Source of the DNA: Anniella stebbinsi | Taxonomy: Eukaryota; Chordata; Lepidosauria; Squamata; Anniellidae | Length of the DNA: 64,000 bases | Reading direction: 5' to 3' | NCBI GenBank assembly: GCA_029215795.1 | Contig: JARDYH010000002.1 | Span: forward strand, 276,404,310 to 276,468,309 | Shown: positions 43,809 to 55,043 of the stretch, piece by piece | Position numbering within the stretch: position 1 is the first letter of the stretch | How the letters are laid out: each line of letters begins with the position of its first letter | The notes under the pieces: model-generated | Database searches by the model: none | What the model was told of the DNA's origin: nothing | The model's input: only the letters and a program-made list of their open reading frames with translations | Translations under genes and position numbers: made by a program

Positions 43809-45261
43809 ATGAAATGCGGCTCTAAGGCACAGCTTGGGCGAGGTGGCTCTGGGTCTAGGAGAGATGCTGTAGCTGGGGGCAGTTCTGGGGCGGCTGTCTC
43901 TCCCCCAGTGAAAATCAAGTGCACGTCTTCCTTGGCGCTTCAGAAGCAGGCACAGGCACCAGCAGCAGCTACTGAAATGTCTGCCTGCAGGGCCTTCTTT
44001 GAAGAGCCACTTCCAGAGGCCGGTGGTAGCAGCAGCACTGGACTTCCAGGAGCAGGAGTACCACCATCTCCTGCTCCAGTGGTTGAGGCGCCACTATCCC
44101 AAACCTCTTTGAGGGCTTCTACCCCTGCTCCTGTCACACTCCAGAGTCCAGGTGCTGGCAGGCAGACTAGCTCACCCAGAAGTGACAGGGCAGCATGGTG
44201 TGAGGCCACTTTGAGGTGGCACCGGATCCCCGCTTTGCTATCTGTTGGCATTGCAAGGCTGCCATCAGCAGGGGTAAAATTCAAGGGCACCTCACCACCT
44301 CCAATATGCTGTACCACCTGAGGACCAGCTCCTTCAGGATGTGGCAACAAGCTGGAACTCCACCTACCTCATGCTCGAATGTATGGTGGAGCAACAGCAT
44401 GCCGTTCATGAAATGTGCAGGGTCAGGGACATAGGGACAGTCCCCAAGCCCTTCCCTGAGGCCACAGAGATCCTCAGCAGCAGAACCGCCCTCCTCAGCC
44501 AGGTGATACCTGTGGCCAGGCATCTCCAGACCAAGATGTGGCAGTTTCTGGAGGACGGGGATCCGTACACCAGGAAGTGCTTCCCACAAGATGTGTGGGA
44601 AGTGTTGAACAGGCTTACAGCAGGACTAGCCAAGAGGATGGAGCCCCTGATGAAAGACAGGATCTACATCTTGGCCACAATGTGTGATCCACGTCTAAAA
44701 GACAGCATGTGTGATGCCAATTCTAGGCTGGGGTGGGTGGAATTGCTGGTGGCGGAAGTTTCGGCTGCGCGTGAAATCAGGCTTGGGCAGGCAGCAGCGG
44801 CAGAGGAGGAGGAAGAGGAGGAGGCCATGGCTTCTCGGTTCAGCAGTCCCTGCAGCAGCAGAAACAGCATCCCTCCCAGCAGGACCAGCAGAGGCCTTGA
44901 GTTCTGGGCAAATGCCCTAGAGGAAGTGGTTGGTCAGGAAGGTGACCAACCCACCTGTCAGGATGATGCTGCAACTGCTGTGCAGTGTTACCTGGCGGAA
45001 GCCAAGGAGAACATCTCTGTGGAAGCCTTGGCCTAATAGTAATCGCGGAACCACATGTGGCCAGACCTGGTTCAGGTGGCCAGAGATTGACTGAGCTGCC
45101 CGCCGACCAGTGTTCCAAGCGAGCGGGTGTTCTCGATGGCAGGCGATGTCATGACACCCCACCACTCCCACTTGAACACTGAGTTGGTGGAGCAGCTGGT
45201 CTTCCTCAAAGCCAATCTGCCCCTGCTGGGATACCCCACCCTCAAGCCCTCGGGGGAGTGA
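43809..45261 (+). pseudogene. hAT (ZBED-like) transposase remnant
   Basis: Three reading frames are needed. The N-terminal Ala/Gly/Ser/Pro-rich part starts at 43809. A BED zinc finger follows in a second frame at about 44216-44340 (ICWHCKAAISRGK, TSNMLYHLRTSS: two Cys and the paired His end). From about 44326 a third frame has QDVATSWNSTYLMLE and WEVLNRLTAGLAKRM, and ATMCDPRLKD. The hATC dimerisation end at 45103-45261 is in that frame (PSERVFSMAGDVMTPH, LVEQLVFLKANL) but after stops at 45034-45042 and 45091. Directly joining the BED finger to the WNSTY segment implies that much of the catalytic RNase-H-like domain is deleted. It cannot make active transposase. Confidence 0.85.
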
Positions 45262-46760
45262 GAGAGCCTGCCCAACTTTCTTTAAGTTGGGCAGGCTCGA
45301 CTTTTCATTTTTTATGTTAATTTTTTATATATATTATTTGCTGTTTTTACAGCTCAGTAACTCAACTCTGAAGGAAGGATTCCAAGGGATCTTGTTCCTC
45401 CTACTGTCCCATATTGAGGGGATGCTAAGCATCTCACACTGCCTATGGTTTAGTCCTGCCTGTATCTGCCTGCCTGCCTGACAGTTAGCCGCCTTTGTGA
45501 AGTAGCAGGAACTCCCGGGTCAAGTCCCAGGGTTCTATGGCTTACTTGAGCAAAGAGCTAGCAACTGGCCCTCTCTCTGCCTCCATGCCCACCTCTGCCC
45601 AAAAGAAATGCCTGCCTGACTGCCGCCATCTGCCTGCCTGCCTGTCAGTTAGCCTGCCTGCCTTTGTGAAGTAGTGACTGTTTTATTGTGCCCGCCTTGC
45701 AGCGCTGCTTGTAGCCTTAAGGATTGTAAAGTTCAAATATAAAGGTTTCTGGTCTTGAGAGGCAAACTCCACAAGAGATCCTGCTTCTCCTACTGTACTA
45801 TATTGAAGGGATGCTAAGCATCTCACACTACCTATGGTTTAGTCCTGCCTGCATCAGCCTGCCTTCCAAGTAATGTCTGTAGCTGTGTGTCTGAAATTGG
45901 GCACAGATGAGTCCCCTCAAGGTCATCTGTGAGATGCTCTTCTGAACTGGACATCTGGCTGTTTTATTTTTTTAGTAAGTACTACTTGGCCCGCCTTGCA
46001 GGGCCACTTGTAGCCTTACGTGTTGTTTAAAAATCAAGCTTTCCTTTGGTGAGAGGCAAACTCCCTCATCTATTCGTGCAACTCATTGACTTCACCTAAT
46101 TCAGGTGTAGCCTGGCTTCCTTGGGCTTCAGACAGCCTGTCTGACTGAACTGCCTGCATGGGGATGCCCTTCCTCCTCCTCCTCCTCCTCCTCCTCCTTC
46201 CCCTCGTGGACTCCATTAGTGAGGGACTGCAGAAGCATCCCTCACACCTTGACTTCTCTTTTTTGAGACACTGCTCCAGCCAATGTGCCCACCTCTGCCC
46301 AAAAGAAGTGCCTACATCTGCCTGCAGAAATATTAATAATATCTGCTGCTTGTGGGATCATCCAGGTTTCCGTGCTGTAGGGGAATCTCCTGCCCCAATG
46401 AGGCCCTGCCTGGGTAAAGCTGGCTACTCAAAACTGGCTGTGAATCATCTCTCCCATGCAACTGACTCCCCCCCAATCCTCTCCCCTCATTATTCCATTT
46501 ATGATTTGCGGATGGGTCCTCCTCAGCCAGGTGCATTGTATCTCCAGATAGAGATGGGCGAGTTTCTAGATGCCTGGGAACCAGCCACCTCATTGACTTC
46601 ACCGAATTCAGGTGCAGTAGCATTAGTGAGGGATTGCAGAAGCATCCTTCACACATTGGTGGGTTGTTGTTGTTTTTTGCCACTGTGCCATCCAATGTGT
46701 GCAGCTCTACCCAAAGAACTGCCTGCCTGCCTGCCATCTGTACCTGCATGCAGATGGTCT

Positions 46761-46813
46761 TCCTCCTCCTCCTCCTCCTCCTCCTCCTCCTCCTCCTCCT
46801 CCTCCTCCTCCTT
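46761..46813. repeat. (CCT)n microsatellite
   Basis: About 17 CCT units in the hAT right half; shorter tracts at 46171-46199 and 47202-47223. Confidence 0.95.
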
Positions 46814-47843
46814 TTCCTGGACTCCATTGGTGAGGGATTACCAAAGCATCCCTCACACATTGCCTTTTATTTTAGCCACTGCTCCAGCCAATGTGCCCAG
46901 CTCTGCCAAAAAGAACTGCCTGTCTGTTTCCTTTTTTTGGTACCTATATGAACTGTGCCCACATTCATACTGAAGTCCTGCACCAGTCACACACAGCACC
47001 GAAAGGATCACAGTGTCCTATGATTTAAAATTGGGAGTGAGTAACCCATGAAGGCTGGCTTGTCAAGCTGCTTCCTGCAAGATGTGCAGTCAGTGGTGAC
47101 AAGGCTTAGGAAATGTAGGATCCTGCTACAAAGAATAACACTACACAATGTGTTGTCAAAAGCAAACCAGCCTGACTGCAGTGTGTGCAAGGGGATGGCC
47201 TTCCTCCTCCTCCTCCTCCTCCTCGTGAACTCCATTAGTGAGGGATTGCCAAAGCATCCCTCACACCTTGCCCTTTTTTGTAGCCACTGCTCCAGCCAAT
47301 GTGCCCAGCTCTGCAAAAAAGAAAAAAAAATGCCTGGCTGGCTGGCTGCCTCAGCCTGCCTGCTGTCTGTGCACAAGAATCGTCTTCCTCCTCCTAGCCT
47401 CCATTAGTGAGGGGATGCAGAAGCATCTCACACACTGCCTTTTTTGAGCCACAGAGCCTACCCGGCCTGCCTTGGAGGGTTAATGTGCTGGTGCATTTCT
47501 GGCTTCAATAACAACATGGAGACAAGCTATGTCATGAGTCCACTCCCTACAGCCCTTCGGTAAGGTCCCCAACTTTAAGGACTAGCACTTTAAAAATGAG
47601 GATTTCTCAGAAGCGTGGAGTGGATTACCAGAAACAGTGCATGTGTCGAGAGTTTACTTATGAGTAACGCCTGCAGCTGTGCCTCTGAAATTCGGCACAG
47701 ATGAGTCCTCCTCAAGGCCATCTGTGAGATGCCCATGTGTAATGGACGTCTCTTGAAAAAGGACCACATTTCAGCCACCTGAAACAGTGCATGTTACCTG
47801 TAGCTTTACCTCTGAAATTGGGCACAGATGAGTCCCCTCAAAG

Positions 47844-49956
47844 CCCCCAAATGTCCTCTCCGGCCCGCTTCTAATAGGGCGCCCTGTTATACAGAAGACC
47901 TCAGGGAGTTGAAGCGGAAAGGACAATGACTGCAGTGCCGATGGCGGAAAACTCAACTAATATCCGACAAGAAACGACATAGAGGACATCTTCGTTTCTA
48001 TGGAGTGGCAATATGTGCAGCGAAGAAAGCTTTCTTCTCTGCACGCATTGCGTCTGCGAATTCACATCCAGCAGAACTGTTCAGGGTGGTGAGGGGTCTA
48101 ACTCAGGCTCCTTCTCCCCTGAATCCGATTTTAGAGCCTTCGGCAGTTCGCTGTGATGCCTTTAACGATCATTTCTCAGATAAAATCTCTCGGATAAGAG
48201 CCGACTTAGATGCCATTGTTATAGCAGAGGTTGACAGTGGAGTGTCCAGTGACTCCGCGAGTAGGATTACACTTGATCAGTTTCAGTTAGTGAGTACCGA
48301 GGATGTGGACAAGGTACTTGGATGTGTGAGGAAGACGACTTGCCCTCTCGATCCCTGTCCTTCCTGGCTGGTCGTCCAGGGAGGAGAAGCAGTTAGATCA
48401 CATCTACAGCATATCATTAATGCATCTCTCATCTTTCCATCATGTTTAAAAGAGGCGGTGGTAAGGCCGCTTCTAAAAAAGCCCTCCCTGGATCCCCTGG
48501 ACCTTAATAACTACAGGCCAGTATCAAATCTTCCATTTTTGGGCAAAGTGATTGAGAGAGCGGTTGCCTTTCAACTCCAGGCAGTCTTGGATGACACTGA
48601 TTTTCTAGATCCATTTCAAACTGGCTTGAGGACAGGATACGGAGTTGAGACCGCTTTGGTCACCTTAGTGGATGATCTACGCCTTAGTATTGACAGGGGG
48701 AGTGTGTCCCTGCTGGTACTCCTGGACCTCTCAGCAGCTTTTGATACCATCGACCATGGTATCCTTCTGGAGCGCCTGGGGAAATTGGGAATCAGGGGCA
48801 CTGTGCTTCAGTGGTTCCAATCCTATCTCTCGGGCAGGTTCCAGATGGTGATGCTTGGGGATAGCTGCTCTGCAAAAAAGGAGTTGCTATGTGGTGTACC
48901 ACAAGGTGCCATCCTTTCCCCAATGCTGTTTAACATTTACATGAAACCGCTGGGAGAGATCACCCGGAGGCATGGGGCAGGGTGCTATCAATACGCTGAT
49001 GATACCCAAATATATTTCTCTATGCCTTCGACAACATCGTCAGCTAAGGATAGTGTGTCTCCTCTGAATGAATGCTTGGAGGCGGTAATGGGCTGGATGA
49101 GGAAAAACAAACTGAAGCTGAATCCAGACAAGACAGAGGTGTTTGCTGTCAAAGGCCCCAACCTGGGTCTGGAGGTGTGTCAACCAGTTCTGAATGGGGT
49201 TACACCCCCCCTGAAAGATTGTGTTCGCAGCTTGGGGGTACTCCTGGATCCGTCACTCCAGATGACAGCCCAGATTGATGCGACGGCCAGGAGTGCCTAC
49301 TATCAGCTTCGGCTGATACGCCATCTGCGCCCCTTCCTAGAGTTGGAAGACCTAAAGACGGTAGTGCACACGCTGGTAACTTCGAGGCTCGACTTCTGCA
49401 ATGTGCTGTACATAGGGCTACCTTTGTGCCTAGTCCGGGAACTTCAACTTGTTCAAAATATGGCAGCCAGGTTGGTCACCGGTACACCTAGGGGTGATCA
49501 CATCACACCAGTTTTAAAATCGCTTCATTCAGTTTCCGGGCGAAGTATAAAGTGTTGGTTATTACCTTTAAAGCCCTACATGGTTTGGGTCCAGGGTGCC
49601 TGCGGGATCGCCTTCTCCCGTACAATCCGCCCCGCACACTTAGGTCCTCTGGGAAGAACTTACTCAAGCCAGCCAGAACTAGGCTGGCGAGTGTTACCCA
49701 GAGGACCTTTTCTTCCATCGCTCCCAGACTATGGAATGGTCTGTCGGAGGAGGTTAGACAAATTGACAGTCTTCATGAATTTAAGAGAGTCATGAAGACT
49801 GTCCTCTTCCGACAGGCCTATCCAGATGAATTTTAAGATGTTTTTAATGTTGTATTGTTCTCTTGCTTTTTAAAAATTTCAACTCTTGTGATTTTTATGT
49901 TTATATTGTTGCTGTTCCCCGCCTTGATCCAGAGGGAGAGGCGGATTACAAATAAA

Positions 49957-49992
<36 letters not shown>
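47844..49992 (+). mobile_element. L2/CR1-type LINE, 5'-truncated, nested in hAT
   Basis: The surrounding hAT sequence ...GAGTCCCCTCAAAG / ATCTGTAAGATGCCC matches an uninterrupted duplicate at about 47700-47735, which fixes the insertion edges to within a few bases. The 3' end is CAGAGGGAGAGGCGGATTAC with an (ATT)n tail. The endonuclease part is missing. A clean target duplication is not visible; about four target bases seem lost. Third L2-type copy in this window and the best preserved. Confidence 0.92.
47960..49836 (+). pseudogene. L2/CR1-type ORF2 reverse transcriptase remnant
   Basis: An open frame (about 48005-49520) codes for NNYRPVSNLPFLGKVIERAV, LLDLSAAFDTIDHGILL, GVPQGAILSPMLFNIYMKPL, the catalytic YADDTQIY, LKLNPDKTEV and LVTSRLDFCNVLYIGLP. 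It lacks the N-terminal endonuclease through truncation. Near 49530 about 10 bp are missing relative to the copy at 3418, and the C-terminus (FKALHGLGPG, RTFSSIAPRLWNGLSEEV) continues in another frame to about 49836. RT core otherwise intact; not functional as a whole. Confidence 0.9.
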
Positions 49993-50645
49993 CTGTAAGA
50001 TGCCCGTCTGTAATGGACATCTCTTGAAAAAGGACCACATTTCAGCCACCTGAAAAAGTGGATTTTGAAAGCTTACTTCCAAGTAATGCTTGCACTGACT
50101 GTTCTGATTTTTGGCACACATGACTAGCAACACTCAGTCTGCACTGTAACCAAGTTTCAAGTCTGTAACTTTGAAAATACAGACGTTTAGGCCTTTCTGT
50201 CTCAAAAAGCAACTCTATAGGGCAAAATAGGGATCCGAAATAAATATCGTGTACGATAATTATCAGATATAAAATACGATTCGATATGATAAACCTCCGA
50301 TATAATCAGATCTGAATTTTTTTTAAAAGTGATTTCCGATAACGAGACAATATGATAATTTCAGCCATGCACATCCCTAGTAAAGATTGCTAAAATATCA
50401 TACTTGAGGAACTTCCGATAAATGAAATGTGCTATGGGTTGGATCCAGACTAAGTTAGCCATGCTTTTGTTCCATTGCCATCAATGGCACTTAAATAAAT
50501 CAGTCATAACTAGCTTTACCCATTTATTTCGATGTAACTAAAGTACAACTAACTTAATCTGGTTCGAACCATATGTAAATACCAATTATCAATATAATAA
50601 TAAAATTATTGTCCAGTTCTATAACTACACACTATTTAATAATAG

Positions 50646-50717
50646 GTGCATAACAGAAAGGTGTTTCAAGCATTTGACCATGGCTCTGAGGAAAAGAATA
50701 TGCAGAAGTACAATCAG
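50646..50717 (+). CDS. Lipase coding exon 8
   Basis: This 72-nt exon codes for residues 300-323 (VHNRKVFQAFDHGSEEKN then MQKYNQ), matching the family pattern in which FQAFDWGS...YNQ closes this exon. The acceptor aataatag has a poor pyrimidine tract. An alternative AG ten bases downstream gives an early stop, so the upstream site is preferred. The donor is gtaaga. A 7.4-kb hAT transposon ends 266 bp upstream in intron 7. Confidence 0.92.
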
Positions 50718-50888
50718 GTAAGACTGTAAACTAATTATTATGTAAAACAAATACATGCTCTGCATTGATAACTTTGAAATCAGAATGGCATCTTTGCTTT
50801 TTGCATTGTACATAAAAGCATCCTTGGTACCTTGTTCTAAATCATACAGATTAGGAAGCAATAATGTTGGGACAATATATATAGGAAT

Positions 50889-51311
50889 CCCTGGGGGTGT
50901 CTTTATGGCATTGGGTTGGCACCGCCTCCCTCTTCAATGCTGTGCTGTCCTCTCCCATGGTGGCATCAGGTAATCCTGATGCCAAGGACAGAAAGTGCGG
51001 TTTCTGGGCAGCCATCCGGGTCCCAGAGCTGCTCCCACCCTCTTCCTGGTGGAAGGCGACCAATCACCGGTCGCCTTCCACCAGGCTCTTCCTCCGGTTG
51101 TCCCTGGATTGGCTGTGGAGCGACGTTACAGGGCAGAAGCACCATGTTGACATCACTCGCATTGAAAAAGTCAGGGTAGATCCCCGATGTTTTCATATCG
51201 CAGCATCGCAGAGAAGCCCCAAGGTGGCTGCAAACCTGCACCTGTGTTGACTAATCGATGGGGTGCAGGTCCACAGCCACCATGCAGTTTTCCCCATGTG
51301 TAGTACCCTTG
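50889..51311. repeat. MITE C, copy 2
   Basis: Counterpart of 30421-30836, with the central GGTGGAAGGCGACCAATCACC / GGTCGCCTTCCACC inverted repeat. It lies 170 bp after exon 8, in intron 8. Confidence 0.6.
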
Positions 51312-52519
51312 TCTCAAATAGCTAAGTACAGCTCCTTTCTTGTACATTTTCTAACATCTGTTTACTTCTCTCAGGTATTTTGGGGGTTAGGATATGCACT
51401 TGTTTCTGGTATTGACTATCTTGTTTTTCATATTTTGCTTGCTGGTTGACTGGGATTGTTTTTGTTATTATTACAGCATCATTATCATTATTAAATCAAG
51501 GTTTATTATCCTTGAATATACAAATAATATGATAATTAATATTACAATTCAAAATTGTCTCCTTTTCTTGATTTTCTTTTTACACATCTTCCTGTATTTG
51601 TTCAAATTTCTTGCCCAATAGATACTTAGGGGCATCTTTTCTAACATCATATTGATCGGTAGGAAATGCTTGAAAATACAAATGTTCCTGTTTTGTTACA
51701 ACAGTCAACTGTACCCACCAAACTGAGGATTTCCTTCAGGCATCTATGAATCATATATGTTGCTTCCAGAGACATCCAGGCAGCCCTTGATCCAAATGCA
51801 CACTTGACTTAGTATGCAAGTTCAAAGCATTATTTAGTCACACAGCAAATACAACACAAAACACCATATACATGAAGAATGATTCCTAACTCACCAGTCC
51901 TCCATTTCTGAGTGAGAGAGAAATTGGCTCTCCATAGCAAGTTGGAGGTCTGGTCAGGAACAGATTGACTAGGTCTCTGTTCTTCACTGGCTTGGTCTTC
52001 TTCCAACTACCCTTATGCTAATGATCCTGGGTTTCTATCCCCGTAGTCCAATTATTGACCAGTTTACTCTAACTAACCCTAAAACTCATGACATTTCCAT
52101 TCTGGTGCGATGAAGCTGCAGGTGCAATATAAAATTTCAGTGGTCCAAACATCATCTCCACCATCTGGGCGTTCTACACTCTTGAAAGGACATCAGGTGG
52201 AGCCCAAATCATGCCAGATATGTTTCAATAGTTAGCTTCTTCCCCACTGTCTGATGAAACCAATTAACTCATTTAACTTCTATGTATGCTTCTATATGTA
52301 TCTATAACACACATGGTTACATATGTTCACACTGCAGTATGCTAGTGTTATTGTGGGTCAGCAGTACTTCCAAGGAAAATCCCCCCAAATATCTGCCTTG
52401 TTTTTTCTCATAGTCAGTTGCCACAACCCCAAATCAGCATGGCATATTCAGCAAACAAGCCCTGGAAGTCCCAATTTCAAGGGTCTTTTAGATACTAGAG
52501 ATAAATGAGGTTGACAAAT
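51312..52519. other. Intron 8, remainder
   Basis: AT-rich; no repeat or gene recognised. Confidence 0.4.
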
Positions 52520-52539
52520 TGAAGAGGAAATTTCTATCA

Positions 52540-52540
<1 letters not shown>

Positions 52541-52573
<33 letters not shown>
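52541..52573. repeat. (AAT)n microsatellite before lipase exon 9
   Basis: Eleven AAT units about 80 bp before exon 9. In the duplicated copy the corresponding tract hosts the R4/Dong-like LINE. Confidence 0.95.
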
Positions 52574-52574
<1 letters not shown>

Positions 52575-52654
52575 CTTGTGAAAATTCCTATATTGTTATA
52601 CATTTGCAAACTTACGATTCTCAAGTGTGTTGTTGCTGTGGTTGTTGTCCCCAG

Positions 52655-52885
52655 AAAACTCCTCCTGTATACAAGATAGAAGATATAAAGACCCCTATTG
52701 CATACTGGACTGGAGGGAGAGACTTGTTTGCACATCCAAACGATGTTGCAATGTTACGGCCACGAATTAGAAATCTCATTTATGAAAATCATTTTCCTGA
52801 ATGGCAACACCTAGATTTCCTCTGGGGAATTGATGCAACTGAGCGCATGTACATGAAAATGATTGAGATAATGAAGACTATTTAA
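52655..52885 (+). CDS. Lipase coding exon 9 (catalytic Asp and His, stop)
   Basis: The terminal coding exon covers residues 324-399 and the TAA at 52883. It begins KTPPVYKIEDI, carries the catalytic acid Asp346 in WTGGRDLFAHPNDV (341-354) and the catalytic histidine His375 in PEWQHLDFLWGIDA (371-384). The acceptor is gtccccag. A (AAT)n tract lies about 80 bp upstream. The block is duplicated downstream with a dead copy of this exon. Confidence 0.97.
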   Translation, partial: KTPPVYKIEDIKTPIAYWTGGRDLFAHPNDVAMLRPRIRNLIYENHFPEWQHLDFLWGIDATERMYMKMIEIMKTI

Positions 52886-53985
52886 TTCTAGGAAGAGAAG
52901 GATGTTTGGAAGTCTTGATAAATGCATTACATGTATAAAGCGATCATGGATAGGATGAGAGAGCCATGATGCAACTCAATACTGCTTTGAAGTCTTAGTG
53001 CAACTGAGCTGATAATTTAGAGGATGAAGTGCAACTGAGCTGATAATGTATAGACAGTTGTATCCATAAGGCTTCTTTGATGCAACCAAACACACATGTG
53101 GAGACTGAGAGCCTTTCTAGAAAAGGCTTTTATTGTGAGCTCTTGATTGCTCTCTTACTGTAGTTTGTGTGTCCTTCATATGACGTTGTCATTGTTCTGC
53201 TTTTTGCAACCATTATCACAATATTTTTCTAATCAGGAAAGTCAGCTATTATTTAGCAAGCATGTTATAAAAACCCTTAATATTGGGCAATTGCACTATA
53301 TCACATTGCTATCTAGTGGTTGTATCCTGATGCATATAGAATGCAGAGAAAGAAAAAAGCGGGGAAAAGCACTTGTAAAAGAGCTGCTCATAATCCCGTG
53401 AAGAATCTGGAAGCAAAAGCCTTGGTAAAAGTGTGGAACAAAGCACATTACTACATGAGGCTGTTTTTCCACACCGTTACCAGGACTTCTACTTCCAGAT
53501 TCTTTGTGAGATTAAAATCAGCTCCTTAACATGTGCTTTTTCTGTAGGTTTTCTTTCTCTGGCTTTATGTACTTTTCAAATTACAGCCACTATAAGGCAC
53601 TGTGGTATAGCTGAATTGCTCAATAACATGAGAGTTTTTGGCATTATAGAGGCCATTCAGAAATAAATACTACATTTTCCCCATTAAGGAAAAACACAAT
53701 AATGCTCGCAATGCTTGGGAAAGGTCCTGGAGGATGACAATGTTTTGTAAAGGATGCGTAAACTACTATAGTGACCAATCACGACTGCACAATAAAAACC
53801 TCCTGTAGAAAGGCTGGAAAGCTTCATACAGAAATACCCCGACATGATGAAGAACATCTAAAATCAACTACAGGTTGCATTGGAAATAAGAAACGAATCC
53901 CTTTTCTGTTACGTATTTATTCCATTTTGCAATAAGACTTTTCTCGTTATCTTGGTATTTAATAAAGCTATGAGTCAGAAAAGAT
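52886..53985 (+). other. Lipase 3' UTR
   Basis: This AT-rich sequence runs from the stop codon to just past the AATAAA at 53961. A related but shorter stretch, with the same AATAAAGCTATG context, follows the duplicated dead exon at 58616-58910. That shared context supports the interval being one transcribed 3' UTR. The exact cleavage site is estimated. Confidence 0.6.
53961..53966 (+). promoter_or_regulatory. Polyadenylation signal AATAAA of the lipase gene
   Basis: Canonical AATAAA about 1.08 kb after the stop, followed within 35 bases by a GT-rich stretch (cctttgtgtgattatg) as expected downstream of a cleavage site. The same arrangement is conserved in the duplicated copy. Confidence 0.65.
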
Positions 53986-54310
53986 CCTTTGTGTGATTAT
54001 GTTACTGTTGTACTTTTCATATAGCAAAACAACATCATTTAAAACCTGGCATCTTTCAGTTTGGCACTTTTTGCTCGTTTTATGCTTTGTCCTTGCTCAG
54101 AAACAAATCTAAAATAGCCGAGTCTTTGGTTATTTCTTTAAAACTATTGCAGGGGAGAGAGCAAACATTCGTCCAATAGGAAAACATTTCCAATATGTAA
54201 TATTATAGGGTGAATCACATTCTGTCATTATAACCAGAAACCAGGAAGTAGGTACTATGGCTTAACCTGTGAAAAGAGTTCAATGGACTGATCTGAAACG
54301 TCAGAGGAGA

Positions 54311-54843
54311 GATTTTTTCAAGTTGATTTGTACCAATTTTGAGAGAGATTGGGCAAGAAATGGCTTCTCTATGGGGCTTCAAATTTTGACAGATGCCCAC
54401 CCACAGTTTGATTGATTGGGTGAATATGCACATCATGATAAGCCACCTGAAAATAAACTACAGTGGGTGGGTTGTTTGCTCACCTTTAGTCTCAACAGAT
54501 GAACAGTTACTTCCCTAATGTGAAATGGTCACTGTGTTTTCATGGACTTATTCAGCTCTACCTGAAAGTTTTTTAAAGAAGAGGTACATTTGCACAAATC
54601 TCCCCAAAGATTTTTTTTTAAAAAATTGGCAAATCTCCATGAGAGTATGTATGGGATTTTATAACTGTCCAAATCTCCTTGAAGGTGGGGGATGTTAAAT
54701 TTGCCCAAATCTTCCCGAAGTTGAAAAACAAAAGTATACATAAAAATGTGTTTTAATGTATATATTTTTATCAGTCTTCCTTCCTTGCTAGGGAGGGAGA
54801 CCAATATAAATATATACATCAAAACACTAAGAGAATGCAATGT
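54311..54843. other. Downstream flank of the lipase gene
   Basis: Part of the duplicated block (resembles 61340-61600). No gene. Confidence 0.4.
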
Positions 54844-54985
54844 TCATAGAATCATAGAATAGTAGAGTTGGAAGGGACCTATAAGGGCATCGAGTCCAAC
54901 CCCCTGCTCAATACAGGAATCCACTTTAAAGCATACTTGACAGATGGCTGTCCAGCTGCCTTTTGAATGCCTCTTGGGTGGGAGA
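54844..54985 (-). mobile_element. CR1 LINE 3' tail
   Basis: TCATAGAATCATAGAATAG followed by AGTTGGAAGGGACC and GTCCAACCCCCTGC is the inverted 3' end of CR1, with its typical octamer-type terminal repeat on the left. Severely 5'-truncated. Confidence 0.88.
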
Positions 54986-55043
54986 AACTCAAACTTAAAG
55001 TAGACCTGTTGAAATAAATGGGACTAAGGTTTGTGATTTCAAG

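Larger units (their letters stand above)
42994..50379 (+). mobile_element. 7.4-kb hAT transposon with wrecked transposase and nested L2
   Basis: Termini TAAGGATGTGTATCG and CATGCACATCCCTA are flanked by a perfect 8-bp duplication GTAAAGAT (42986-42993 and 50380-50387). The left part (43000-43800) matches the small copy at 654. A BED/hAT transposase gene in three frames covers 43809-45261. After it come CTCC- and CCTG-rich stretches with five copies of the GTGAGGGAT hairpin, then an L2 LINE (47844-49992). Without the L2 the element would be about 5.2 kb, a sensible size for an autonomous hAT. It fills most of lipase intron 7. Confidence 0.92.
6776..53985 (+). other. Acid lipase-family gene locus (nine coding exons)
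   Basis: Nine exons splice into a 1,200-nt reading frame of 399 codons plus stop, the usual length for lysosomal acid/gastric lipases. The product is predicted to be a secreted or lysosomal alpha/beta-hydrolase that cleaves acyl esters of glycerol or sterol. Visible landmarks are an N-terminal hydrophobic signal (residues 1-17), oxyanion-loop HGVL (89-92), NSRGNTW (122-128), nucleophile GHSEG (175-179, Ser177), acid Asp346 in GGRD and His375 in WQHLDF. Exon lengths 118, 199, 110, 137, 72 and 72 nt match what I recall of the LIPA-family layout. Introns run from 0.56 kb (intron 4) to 13 kb (intron 6) and are packed with transposons, but no splice site is hit. Whether it is the orthologue of LIPA, LIPF, LIPK, LIPM or LIPN cannot be decided by eye, so no symbol is given. 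No promoter or first non-coding exon was recognised. Confidence 0.93.

Noticed and set aside
43809..44321. 170-codon frame as a host gene
   Set aside because: It lies inside the hAT element as the N-terminal part of its transposase; the BED finger needs another frame.
46158..46973. Long frame of 271 codons with a poly-Ser run
   Set aside because: It is made by (CCT)n tracts and hAT repeat units; the Ser/Leu runs come from microsatellites and there is no domain.
50656..50717. Alternative start of lipase exon 8 after the second AG
   Set aside because: It breaks frame and gives a stop within seven codons; the upstream acceptor keeps all phases.
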